NCBI GenBank assembly: GCA_008729055.1
Contig: SDUX01000007.1
Location: 4,257,460-4,313,408, forward strand
DNA from: Pyropia haitanensis
Taxonomy: Eukaryota; Rhodophyta; Bangiophyceae; Bangiales; Bangiaceae
DNA length: 55,949 nt
Direction: 5' to 3'
Below are positions 1 through 11,560 of this stretch, one piece after another. The notes below the pieces were generated by a model. It was not told the origin of the DNA. It ran no database searches and was given only the letters and a program-made list of their open reading frames with translations. The first letter of the stretch is position 1. The number at the start of each line of letters is the position of its first letter. The position numbers and the translations under genes are program-made.

Positions 1-1770
1 CCCTAAGTGGCCCTAACCACCCCCTAAACGGCCCTAAACCACCCCTAAGTGGCCCTAACCCGCCCTTAACTCACGTAACCGACCTCTAACGCACCGTTAA
101 CCCGCCTAAACCGCCCCTAACCCGCCCGTAACCGACCCTTAGCCCGCCTAACCCGCCCTTAGCAACCTTAACCCCCCCCTAATTTTCATTAACCCGCCCC
201 TAAGTGCCCCTAACCCACCCCTAACCCGCCCTAACTCGCCTTAGCAACCTTAACCCCCCACTAATTTTCATTAACCCACCCTTAACCCCCCCTAACCCGC
301 CCTAAGTGGCCTTAGCAACCTTAACCCCTCACTAATTTTCATTAACCCACCCCTAACCACCCTCTAACCCACCCCTAACCCGCCCTAACTCGCCTTAGCA
401 ACCTTAACCCCCCACTAATTTTCATTAACCCACCCTTAACCCCCCCTAACCCGCCCTAAGTGGCCTTAGCAACCTTAACCCCTCACTAATTTTCATTAAC
501 CCACCCCTAACCACCCTCTAACCCACCCCTAACCCGCCCTAACTCGCCTTAGCAACCTTAACCCCCCACTAATTTTCATTAACCCACCCTTAACCCCCCC
601 CTAACCCGCCCTAAGTGGCCTTAGCAACCTTAACCCCTCACTAATTTTCATTAACCCACCCCTAACCACCCTCTAACCCACCCCTAACCCGCCCTAACTC
701 GCCTTAGCAACCTTAACCCCCCACTAATTTTCATTAACCCACCCTTAACCCCCCCCTAACCCGCCCTAAGTGGCCTTAGCAACCTTAACCCCTCACTAAT
801 TTTCATTAACCCACCCCTAACCACCCTCTAACCCACCCCTAACCCGCCCTAACTCGCCTTAGCAACCTTAACCCCCCACTAATTTTCATTAACCCACCCT
901 TAACCCCCCCCTAACCCGCCCTAAGTGGCCTTAGCAACCTTAACCCCTCACTAATTTTCATTAACCCACCCCTAACCACCCTCTAACCCACCCCTAACCC
1001 GCCCTAACTCGCCTTAGCAACCTTAACCCCCCACTAATTTTCATTAACCCACCCTTAACCCCCCCCTAACCCGCCCTAAGTGGCCTTAGCAACCTTAACC
1101 CCTCACTAATTTTCATTAACCCACCCCTAACCACCCTCTAACCCACCCCTAACCCGCCCTAACTCGCCTTAGCAACCTTAACCCCCCACTAATTTTCATT
1201 AACCCACCCTTAACCCCCCCCTAACCCGCCCTAAGTGGCCTTAGCAACCTTAACCCCTCACTAATTTTCATTAACCCACCCCTAACCACCCTCTAACCCA
1301 CCCCTAACCCGCCCTAACTCGCCTTAGCAACCTTAACCCCCCACTAATTTTCATTAACCCACTCTTAACCCCCCCTAACCCGCCCTAAGTGGCCTTAGCA
1401 ACCTTAACCCCTCACTAATTTTCATTAACCCGCCCTTAACCCACCCTTAACCCACCTAACCCACCCTTAACCACCCCTTAAACCACCCTTAATTCGCCTA
1501 AGTCACCCCTAACCCACCTAACCCACCCTTAGCAATCTTAACCCCTCACTAATTTTCATTAACCCTCCCTTAACCCACCCTTAATGACCCCTTAACTCAC
1601 CTTAACCCACCTCTAATCACCCTTAACCACCCCCTAATCGCCACTAAGTCACCTTAGCAATCTTAACCCCCCACTAATTTTCGTTAACTCGCCCTAAACC
1701 TCGCCTAATCGACCCCTAATGAGCCAAAAACCAGCCCTAATGAGTCGAAATGCACCTCTAACCCGCCTAA
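1..1770 (-). repeat. Degenerate telomere-like (TTAGGG-type) array, left end
   Basis: The plus strand is a run of CCCTAA, CCCTTAA, CCCCTAA and CCTAAT variants separated by short spacers, so the G-rich TTAGGG-like strand is the minus strand. No long perfect hexamer run is present, so this is subtelomeric or interstitial degenerate telomere DNA and not a terminal telomere. The left part (1-230) is irregular. A regular 154-155 bp higher-order repeat follows to about 1430, and the array then decays into looser CCTAAT-like units up to about 1770. Orientation fits a left chromosome end. No gene is visible. Confidence 0.85.
233..1430. repeat. 154-155 bp higher-order repeat within the telomere-like array
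   Basis: The landmark AACTCGCCTTAGCAACC recurs at 233, 387, 541, 696, 851, 1006, 1161 and 1316, giving spacings of 154, 154 and then 155 bp. Each period holds two related half-units of about 77 bp. Both halves contain TTAGCAACCTTAACCCC followed by ACTAATTTTCATTAACCC; one half reads CCCCAC and the other CCTCAC before it. The alternation is strict over about eight periods. Confidence 0.85.
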
Positions 1771-1900
1771 TCGCCCCGGAAATCCTGCAAAGTCGGCCTA
1801 GTATGGTCGACCGGGCGACCTCTGAGGGTGCTGGAGAGGCCGTCCGAGGCCCCCGAAACGTCCGATTTTCGACCTCTGGGGCCGCCGATGGCCTCGCGGA
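1771..1900. other. Unique transition between telomere-like array and satellite
   Basis: About 130 bp with neither CCCTAA-like units nor satellite similarity. It is GC-rich and occurs once in the window. An open frame spanning it (1719-2066) runs from telomere-like DNA into satellite and has no recognisable domain, so I do not call it a gene. Confidence 0.6.
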
Positions 1901-1990
1901 GCTCGATAAGATACCCCTACAGTCTCCCTTTCCACCCCAGACACCCCCTTCCTACCCCTGGGGGGGGGTCACGCAACTCTACCCGGGGAT

Positions 1991-2022
1991 AAAAAACGGC
2001 ACCTGGGACTTAGGCGTTTTTT
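1991..2022. repeat. Type-A-specific dyad (example copy)
   Basis: AAAAAACG (1991-1998) and CGTTTTTT (2015-2022) form a perfect 8 bp inverted repeat around a 16-nt spacer. It recurs in most type A monomers and is absent from type B, where the corresponding segment has different dyads. It could extrude as a hairpin or bind a dimeric protein; neither is shown. Confidence 0.7.
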
Positions 2023-2711
2023 GCCCCCCAAAGCCAAACACAATGTCACTCCCATCACCTCAATAACGGTCCCCAATTCCAAAACAAACCACACAGGGAG
2101 ACGCGTCTCGGTCTCCTCTACAAGATCCGCTACTCAGATTTCACTTTTGACAAACTCGCCGGGCCAACTTTGTCGCATTTCGGCCATTTTGACCACTTTT
2201 GGACACAAAGGGCTCCCTATGGGATGAAAAAGTTGATCTTTTCGGAAATCTGAGTTCGCCATTCGATCCGCCGACCTCGATTACATACCCCTACAGTCTC
2301 CCTTTCCACCCCAGACACCCCCTTCCTACCCCTGGGGGGGGGTCACGCAACTCTACCCGGGGATAAAAAACGGCACCTGGGACTTAGGCGTTTTTTGCCC
2401 CCCAAAGCCAAACACAATGTCACTCCCATCACCTCAATAACGGTCCCCAATTCCAAAACAAACCACACAGGGAGACGCGTCTCGGTCTCCTCTACAAGAT
2501 CCGCTACTCAGATTTCACTTTTGACAAACTCGCCGGGCCAACTTTGTCGCATTTCGGCCATTTTGACCACTTTTGGACACAAAGGGCTCCCTATGGGATG
2601 AAAAAGTTGATCTTTTCGGAAATCTGAGTTCGCCATTCGATCCGCCGACCTCGATTACATACCCCTACAGTCTCCCTTTCCACCTCAGACACCCCCTTCC
2701 TACCCCTGGGG

Positions 2712-2756
2712 GGGTCACGGAATGTGACCCGGGGATAAAAATTGGGGGGCCCCCCC
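2712..2756. repeat. Type-B-specific double dyad (example copy)
   Basis: GGGTCAC (2712-2718) and GTGACCC (2724-2730) are a perfect 7 bp inverted repeat with a 5-nt loop GGAAT. Fourteen bases downstream, G6 (2744-2749) is followed by C7 (2750-2756), a self-complementary block. Both are in nearly every type B monomer. Type A lacks the first because the second arm is replaced by CTCTACCC. Confidence 0.7.
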
Positions 2757-3844
2757 AGCCAAACACAATGTCACTCCTATCACCTCAATAACGGTCCCCA
2801 ATTCCAAAACAAACCACACAGGGAGACGCGTCTCGGTCTCCTCTACAAGATCCGCTACTCAGATTTCACTTTTGACAAACTCGCCGGGCCAACTTTGTCG
2901 CATTTCGGCCATTTTGACCACTTTTGGACACAAAGGGCTCCCTATGGGATGAAAAAGTTGATCTTTTCGGAAATCTGAGTTCGCCATTCGATCCGCCGAC
3001 CTCGATTACATACCCCTACAGTCTCCCTTTCCACCCCAGACACCCCCTTCCTACCCCTGGGGGGGGGTCACGCAACTCTACCCGGGGATAAAAAACGGCA
3101 CCTGGGACTTAGGCGTTTTTTGCCCCCCAAAGCCAAACACAATGTCACTCCCATCACCTCAATAACGGTCCCCAATTCCAAAACAAACCACACAGGGAGA
3201 CGCGTCTCGGTCTCCTCTACAAGATCCGCTACTCAGATTTCACTTTTGACAAACTCGCCGGGCCAACTTTGTCGCATTTCCGCCATTTTGGCCACTTTTG
3301 GACACAAAGGGCTCCCTATGGGATGAAAAAGTTGATCTTTTCGGAAATCTGAGTTCGCCATTCGATCCGCCGACCTCGATTACATACCCCTACAGTCTCC
3401 CTTTCCACCTCAGACACCCCCTTCCTACCCCTGGGGGGGTCACGGAATGTGACCCGGGGATAAAAATTGGGGGGCCCCCCCAGCCAAACACAATGTCACT
3501 CCTATCACCTCAATAACGGTCCCCAATTCCAAAACAAACCACACAGGGAGACGCGTCTCGGTCTCCTCTACAAGATCCGCTACTCAGATTTCACTTTTGA
3601 CAAACTCGCCGGGCCAACTTTGTCGCATTTCGGCCATTTTGACCACTTTTGGACACAAAGGGCTCCCTATGGGATGAAAAAGTTGATCTTTTCGGAAATC
3701 TGAGTTCGCCATTCGATCCGCCGACCTCGATTACATACCCCTACAGTCTCCCTTTCCACCCCAGACACCCCCTTCCTACCCCTGGGGGGGGGTCACGCAA
3801 CTCTACCCGGGGATAAAAAACGGCACCTGGGACTTAGGCGTTTT

Positions 3845-6800
3845 TTGCCCCCCAAAGCCAAACACAATGTCACTCCCATCACCTCAATAACGGTCCCCAA
3901 TTCCAAAACAAACCACACAGGGAGACGCGTCTCGGTCTCCTCTACAAGATCCGCTACTCAGATTTCACTTTTGACAAACTCGCCGGGCCAACTTTGTCGC
4001 ATTTCCGCCATTTTGACCACTTTTGGACACAAAGGGCTCCCTATGGGATGAAAAAGTTGATCTTTTCGGAAATCTGAGTTCGCCATTCGATCCGCCGACC
4101 TCGATTACATACCCCTACAGTCTCCCTTTCCACCCCAGACACCCCCTTCCTACCCCTGGGGGGGTCACGGAATGTGACCCGGGGATAAAAATTGGGGGGC
4201 CCCCCCAGCCAAACACAATGTCACTCCTATCACCTCAATAACGGTCCCCAATTCCAAAACAAACCACACAGGGAGACGCGTCTCGGTCTCCTCTACAAGA
4301 TCCGCTACTCAGATTTCACTTTTGACAAACTCGCCGGGCCAACTTTGTCGCATTTCGGCCATTTTGACCACTTTTGGACACAAAGGGCTCCCTATGGGAT
4401 GAAAAAGTTGATCTTTTCGGAAATCTGAGTTCGCCATTCGATCCGCCGACCTCGATTACATACCCCTACAGTCTCCCTTTCCACCCCAGACACCCCCTTC
4501 CTACCCCTGGGGGGGGGTCACGCAACTCTACCCGGGGATAAAAAACGGCACCTGGGACTTAGGCGTTTTTTGCCCCCCAAAGCCAAACACAATGTCACTC
4601 CCATCACCTCAATAACGGTCCCCAATTCCAAAACAAACCACACAGGGAGACGCGTCTCGGTCTCCTCTACAAGATCCGCTACTCAGATTTCACTTTTGAC
4701 AAACTCGCCGGGCCAACTTTGTCGCATTTCCGCCATTTTGACCACTTTTGGACACAAAGGGCTCCCTATGGGATGAAAAAGTTGATCTTTTCGGAAATCT
4801 GAGTTCGCCATTCGATCCGCCGACCTCGATTACATACCCCTACAGTCTCCCTTTCCACCCCAGACACCCCCTTCCTACCCCTGGGGGGGTCACGGAATGT
4901 GACCCGGGGATAAAAATTGGGGGGCCCCCCCAGCCAAACACAATGTCACTCCTATCACCTCAATAACGGTCCCCAATTCCAAAACAAACCACACAGGGAG
5001 ACGCGTCTCGGTCTCCTCTACAAGATCCGCTACTCAGATTTCACTTTTGACAAACTCGCCGGGCCAACTTTGTCGCATTTCGGCCATTTTGACCACTTTT
5101 GGACACAAAGGGCTCCCTATGGGATGAAAAAGTTGATCTTTTCGGAAATCTGAGTTCGCCATTCGATCCGCCGACCTCGATTACATACCCCTACAGTCTC
5201 CCTTTCCACCCCAGACACCCCCTTCCTACCCCTGGGGGGGGGTCACGCAACTCTACCCGGGGATAAAAAACGGCACCTGGGACTTAGGCGTTTTTTGCCC
5301 CCCAAAGCCAAACACAATGTCACTCCCATCACCTCAATAACGGTCCCCAATTCCAAAACAAACCACACAGGGAGACGCGTCTCGGTCTCCTCTACAAGAT
5401 CCGCTACTCAGATTTCACTTTTGACAAACTCGCCGGGCCAACTTTGTCGCATTTCCGCCATTTTGACCACTTTTTGACACAAAGGGCTCCCTATGGGATG
5501 AAAAAGTTGATCTTTTCGGAAATCTGAGTTCGCCATTCGATCCGCCGACCTCGATTACATACCCCTACAGTCTCCCTTTCCACCCCAGACACCCCCTTCC
5601 TACCCCTGGGGGGGGGTCACGCAACTCTACCCGGGGATAAAAAACGGCACCTGGGACTTAGGCGTTTTTTGCCCCCCAAAGCCAAACACAATGTCACTCC
5701 CATCACCTCAATAACGGTCCCCAATTACAAAACAAACCACACAGGGAGACGCGTCTCGGTCTCCTCTACAAGATCCGCTACTCAGATTTCACTTTTGACA
5801 AACTCGCCGGGCCAACTTTGTCGCATTTCGGCCATTTTGACCACTTTTGGACACAAAGGGCTCCCTATGGGATGAAAAAGTTGATCTTTTCGGAAATCTG
5901 AGTTCGCCATTCGATCCGCCGACCTCGATTACATACCCCTACAGTCTCCCTTTCCACCTCAGACACCCCCTTCCTACCCCTGGGGGGGTCACGGAATGTG
6001 ACCCGGGGATAAAAATTGGGGGGCCCCCCCAGCCAAACACAATGTCACTCCTATCACCTCAATAACGGTCCCCAATTCCAAAACAAACCACACAGGGAGA
6101 CGCGTCTCGGTCTCCTCTACAAGATCCGCTACTCAGATTTCACTTTTGACAAACTCGCCGGGCCAACTTTGTCGCATTTCGGCCATTTTGACCACTTTTG
6201 GACACAAAGGGCTCCCTATGGGATGAAAAAGTTGATCTTTTCGGAAATCTGAGTTCGCCATTCGATCCGCCGACCTCGATTACATACCCCTACAGTCTCC
6301 CTTTCCACCCCAGACACCCCCTTCCTACCCCTGGGGGGGTCACGGAATGTGACCCGGGGATAAAAATTGGGGGGCCCCCCCAGCCAAACACAATGTCACT
6401 CCTATCACCTCAATAACGGTCCCCAATTCCAAAACAAACCACACAGGGAGACGCGTCTCGGTCTCCTCTACAAGATCCGCTACTCAGATTTCACTTTTGA
6501 CAAACTCGCCGGGCCAACTTTGTCGCATTTCGGCCATTTTGACCACTTTTGGACACAAAGGGCTCCCTATGGGATGAAAAAGTTGATCTTTTCGGAAATC
6601 TGAGTTCGCCATTCGATCCGCCGACCTCGATTACATACCCCTACAGTCTCCCTTTCCACCCCAGACACCCCCTTCCTACCCCTGGGGGGGGGTCACGCAA
6701 CTCTACCCGGGGATAAAAAACGGCACCTGGGACTTAGGCGTTTTTTGCCCCCCAAAGCCAAACACAATGTCACTCCCATCACCTCAATAACGGTCCCCAA

Positions 6801-9800
6801 TTCCAAAACAAACCACACAGGGAGACGCGTCTCGGTCTCCTCTACAAGATCCGCTACTCAGATTTCACTTTTGACAAACTCGCCGGGCCAACTTTGTCGC
6901 ATTTCGGCCATTTTGACCACTTTTGGACACAAAGGGCTCCCTATGGGATGAAAAAGTTGATCTTTTCGGAAATCTGAGTTCGCCATTCGATCCGCCGACC
7001 TCGATTACATACCCCTACAGTCTCCCTTTCCACCTCAGACACCCCCTTCCTACCCCTGGGGGGGTCACGGAATGTGACCCGGGGATAAAAATTGGGGGGC
7101 CCCCCCAGCCAAACACAATGTCACTCCTATCACCTCAATAACGGTCCCCAATTCCAAAACAAACCACACAGGGAGACGCGTCTCGGTCTCCTCTACAAGA
7201 TCCGCTACTCAGATTTCACTTTTGACAAACTCGCCGGGCCAACTTTGTCGCATTTCGGCCATTTTGACCACTTTTGGACACAAAGGGCTCCCTATGGGAT
7301 GAAAAAGTTGATCTTTTCGGAAATCTGAGTTCGCCATTCGATCCGCCGACCTCGATTACATACCCCTACAGTCTCCCTTTCCACCCCAGACACCCCCTTC
7401 CTACCCCTGGGGGGGGGTCACGCAACTCTACCCGGGGATAAAAAACGGCACCTGGGACTTAGGCGTTTTTTGCCCCCCAAAGCCAAACACAATGTCACTC
7501 CCATCACCTCAATAACGGTCCCCAATTCCAAAACAAACCACACAGGGAGACGCGTCTCGGTCTCCTCTACAAGATCCGCTACTCAGATTTCACTTTTGAC
7601 AAACTCGCCGGGCCAACTTTGTCGCATTTCCGCCATTTTGACCACTTTTGGACACAAAGGGCTCCCTATGGGATGAAAAAGTTGATCTTTTCGGAAATCT
7701 GAGTTCGCCATTCGATCCGCCGACCTCGATTACATACCCCTACAGTCTCCCTTTCCACCTCAGACACCCCCTTCCTACCCCTGGGGGGGTCACGGAATGT
7801 GACCCGGGGATAAAAATTGGGGGGCCCCCCCAGCCAAACACAATGTCACTCCTATCACCTCAATAACGGTCCCCAATTCCAAAACAAACCACACAGGGAG
7901 ACGCGTCTCGGTCTCCTCTACAAGATCCGCTACTCAGATTTCACTTTTGACAAACTCGCCGGGCCAACTTTGTCGCATTTCGGCCATTTTGACCACTTTT
8001 GGACACAAAGGGCTCCCTATGGGATGAAAAAGTTGATCTTTTCGGAAATCTGAGTTCGCCATTCGATCCGCCGACCTCGATTACATACCCCTACAGTCTC
8101 CCTTTCCACCCCAGACACCCCCTTCCTACCCCTGGGGGGGGGTCACGCAACTCTACCCGGGGATAAAAAACGGCACCTGGGACTTAGGCGTTTTTTGCCC
8201 CCCAAAGCCAAACACAATGTCACTCCCATCACCTCAATAACGGTCCCCAATTCCAAAACAAACCACACAGGGAGACGCGTCTCGGTCTCCTCTACAAGAT
8301 CCGCTACTCAGATTTCACTTTTGACAAACTCGCCGGGCCAACTTTGTCGCATTTCCGCCATTTTGACCACTTTTGGACACAAAGGGCTCCCTATGGGATG
8401 AAAAAGTTGATCTTTTCGGAAATCTGAGTTCGCCATTCGATCCGCCGACCTCGATTACATACCCCTACAGTCTCCCTTTCCACCCAGACACCCCCTTCCT
8501 ACCCCTGGGGGGGTCACGGAATGTGACCCGGGGATAAAAATTGGGGGGCCCCCCCAGCCAAACACAATGTCACTCCTATCACCTCAATAACGGTCCCCAA
8601 TTCCAAAACAAACCACACAGGGAGACGCGTCTCGGTCTCCTCTACAAGATCCGCTACTCAGATTTCACTTTTGACAAACTCGCCGGGCCAACTTTGTCGC
8701 ATTTCGGCCATTTTGACCACTTTTGGACACAAAGGGCTCCCTATGGGATGAAAAAGTTGATCTTTTCGGAAATCTGAGTTCGCCATTCGATCCGCCGACC
8801 TCGATTACATACCCCTACAGTCTCCCTTTCCACCCCAGACACCCCCTTCCTACCCCTGGGGGGGGGTCACGCAACTCTACCCGGGGATAAAAAACGGCAC
8901 CTGGGACTTAGGCGTTTTTTGCCCCCCAAAGCCAAACACAATGTCACTCCCATCACCTCAATAACGGTCCCCAATTCCAAAACAAACCACACAGGGAGAC
9001 GCGTCTCGGTCTCCTCTACAAGATCCGCTACTCAGATTTCACTTTTGACAAACTCGCCGGGCCAACTTTGTCGCATTTCCGCCATTTTGACCACTTTTGG
9101 ACACAAAGGGCTCCCTATGGGATGAAAAAGTTGATCTTTTCGGAAATCTGAGTTCGCCATTCGATCCGCCGACCTCGATTACATACCCCTACAGTCTCCC
9201 TTTCCACCCAGACACCCCCTTCCTACCCCTGGGGGGGTCACGGAATGTGACCCGGGGATAAAAATTGGGGGGCCCCCCCAGCCAAACACAATGTCACTCC
9301 TATCACCTCAATAACGGTCCCCAATTCCAAAACAAACCACACAGGGAGACGCGTCTCGGTCTCCTCTACAAGATCCGCTACTCAGATTTCACTTTTGACA
9401 AACTCGCCGGGCCAACTTTGTCGCATTTCGGCCATTTTGACCACTTTTGGACACAAAGGGCTCCCTATGGGATGAAAAAGTTGATCTTTTCGGAAATCTG
9501 AGTTCGCCATTCGATCCGCCGACCTCGATTACATACCCCTACAGTCTCCCTTTCCACCCCAGACACCCCCTTCCTACCCCTGGGGGGGGGTCACGCAACT
9601 CTACCCGGGGATAAAAAACGGCACCTGGGACTTAGGCGTTTTTTGCCCCCCAAAGCCAAACACAATGTCACTCCCATCACCTCAATAACGGTCCCCAATT
9701 CCAAAACAAACCACACAGGGAGACGCGTCTCGGTCTCCTCTACAAGATCCGCTACTCAGATTTCACTTTTGACAAACTCGCCGGGCCAACTTTGTCGCAT

Positions 9801-10250
9801 TTCCGCCATTTTGACCACTTTTTGACACAAAGGGCTCCCTATGGGATGAAAAAGTTGATCTTTTCGGAAATCTGAGTTCGCCATTCGATCCGCCGACCTC
9901 GATTACATACCCCTACAGTCTCCCTTTCCACCCCAGACACCCCCTTCCTACCCCTGGGGGGGGGTCACGCAACTCTACCCGGGGATAAAAAACGGCACCT
10001 GGGACTTAGGCGTTTTTTGCCCCCCAAAGCCAAACACAATGTCACTCCCATCACCTCAATAACGGTCCCCAATTACAAAACAAACCACACAGGGAGACGC
10101 GTCTCGGTCTCCTCTACAAGATCCGCTACTCAGATTTCACTTTTGACAAACTCGCCGGGCCAACTTTGTCGCATTTCGGCCATTTTGACCACTTTTTGGA
10201 CACAAAGGGCTCCCTATGGGATGAAAAAGTTGATCTTTTCGGAAATCTGA
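3845..10250. repeat. Internal satellite block duplicated at ~4.35 kb offset
   Basis: Landmarks at 3845, 4570, 5295 and 5669 recur in the same order at 8195, 8919, 9643 and 10017 (offsets 4350, 4349, 4348, 4348). Both copies contain the rare A-A junction and the private variant CCAATTACAAAAC instead of CCAATTCCAAAAC. The 1-2 bp shortening comes from CACCCAGAC replacing CACCCCAGAC in two B units of the second copy. This shows spread of a block of six dimers by duplication within the array. Confidence 0.75.
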
Positions 10251-10349
10251 GTTCGCCATTCGATCCGCCGACCTCGATTACATACCCCTACAGTCTCCCT
10301 TTCCACCTCAGACACCCCCTTCCTACCCCTGGGGGGGTCACGGAATGTG

Positions 10350-11560
10350 ACCCGGGGATAAAAATTGGGGGCCCCCCAGCCAAACACAATGTCACTCCTA
10401 TCACCTCAATAACGGTCCCAATTCCAAAACAAACCACACAGGGAGACGCGTCTCGGTCTCCTCTACAAGATCCGCTACTCAGATTTCACTTTTGACAAAC
10501 TCGCCGGGCCAACTTTGTCGCCTTTCGGCCATTTTGACCACTTTTGGACACAAAGGGCTCCCTATGGGATGAAAAAGTTGATCTTTTCGGAAATCTGAGT
10601 TCGCCATTCGATCCGCCGACCTCGATTACATACCCCTACAGTCTCCCTTTCCACCCCAGACACCCCCTTCCTACCCCTGGGGGGGGTCACGGAATCTACC
10701 CGGGGATAAAAAACGCACCTGGGATAGGCGTTTTGCCCCCCAAGCCAAACACAATGTCACTCCCATCACCTCAATAACGGTCACCAATTCCAAAACAAAC
10801 CACACAGGGAGACGCGTCTCGGTCTCCTCTACAAGATCCGCTACTCAGATTTCACTTTTGACAACTCGCCGGCCAACTTGTCGCATTTCGGCCATTTTGA
10901 CCACTTTTGACACAAAGGGCTCCCTATGGGATGAAAAAGTTGATCTTTTCCGGAAATCTGAGTTCCCATTCGATCCGCCGACCTCGATTACATACCACTG
11001 TTTTGACCATCGCCCCTATGCGGATGAAAGTTGATCCGGATCGGCCCATTCGACCCGCCACCTCGAACATACCCCTCAGTCTCCCTTTCCACCCAGACAC
11101 CCCCTTCCTACCCCTGGGGGGGGGTCACGCAACTCTACCCGGGGATAAAAAACGGCACCTGGGACTTAGGCGTTTTTTGCCCCCCAAAGCCAAACACAAT
11201 GTCACTCCCATCACCTCAATAACGGTCCCCAATTCCAAACAAACCACACAGGGAGACGCGTCTCGGTCTCCTCTACAAGATCCGCTACTCAGATTTCACT
11301 TTTGACAAACTCGCCGGGCCAACTTTGTCGCATTTCGGCCATTTTGACCACTTTTGACACAAAGGGCTCCCTATGGGATGAAAAAGTTGATCTTTTCGGA
11401 AATCTGAGTTCGCCATTCGATCCGCCGACCTCGATTACATACCCCTACAGTCTCCCTTTCCACCCCAGACACCCCCTTCCTACCCCTGGGGGGGGTCACG
11501 GAACTCTACCCGGGGATAAAAACGGCACCTGGGACTGGCGTTTGCCCCCAAGCCAAACAC
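10350..11560. repeat. Indel-rich, disordered island in the satellite
   Basis: Monomers here carry many one- or two-base losses (for example CGCACCTGGGATAGGCG and GACAACTCGCCGGCCAAC). A scrambled stretch at about 10990-11090 resembles degraded fragments of the same unit. The array on either side is clean. It may be an older unit or unpolished sequence. The open frames crossing it (10907-11305, 11302-11937) are artefacts of shifted frames. Confidence 0.6.

Noticed and set aside
1..230. True terminal telomere at the left edge
   Set aside because: There is no run of perfect hexamers or heptamers; nearly every unit is degenerate. It is subtelomeric or interstitial.
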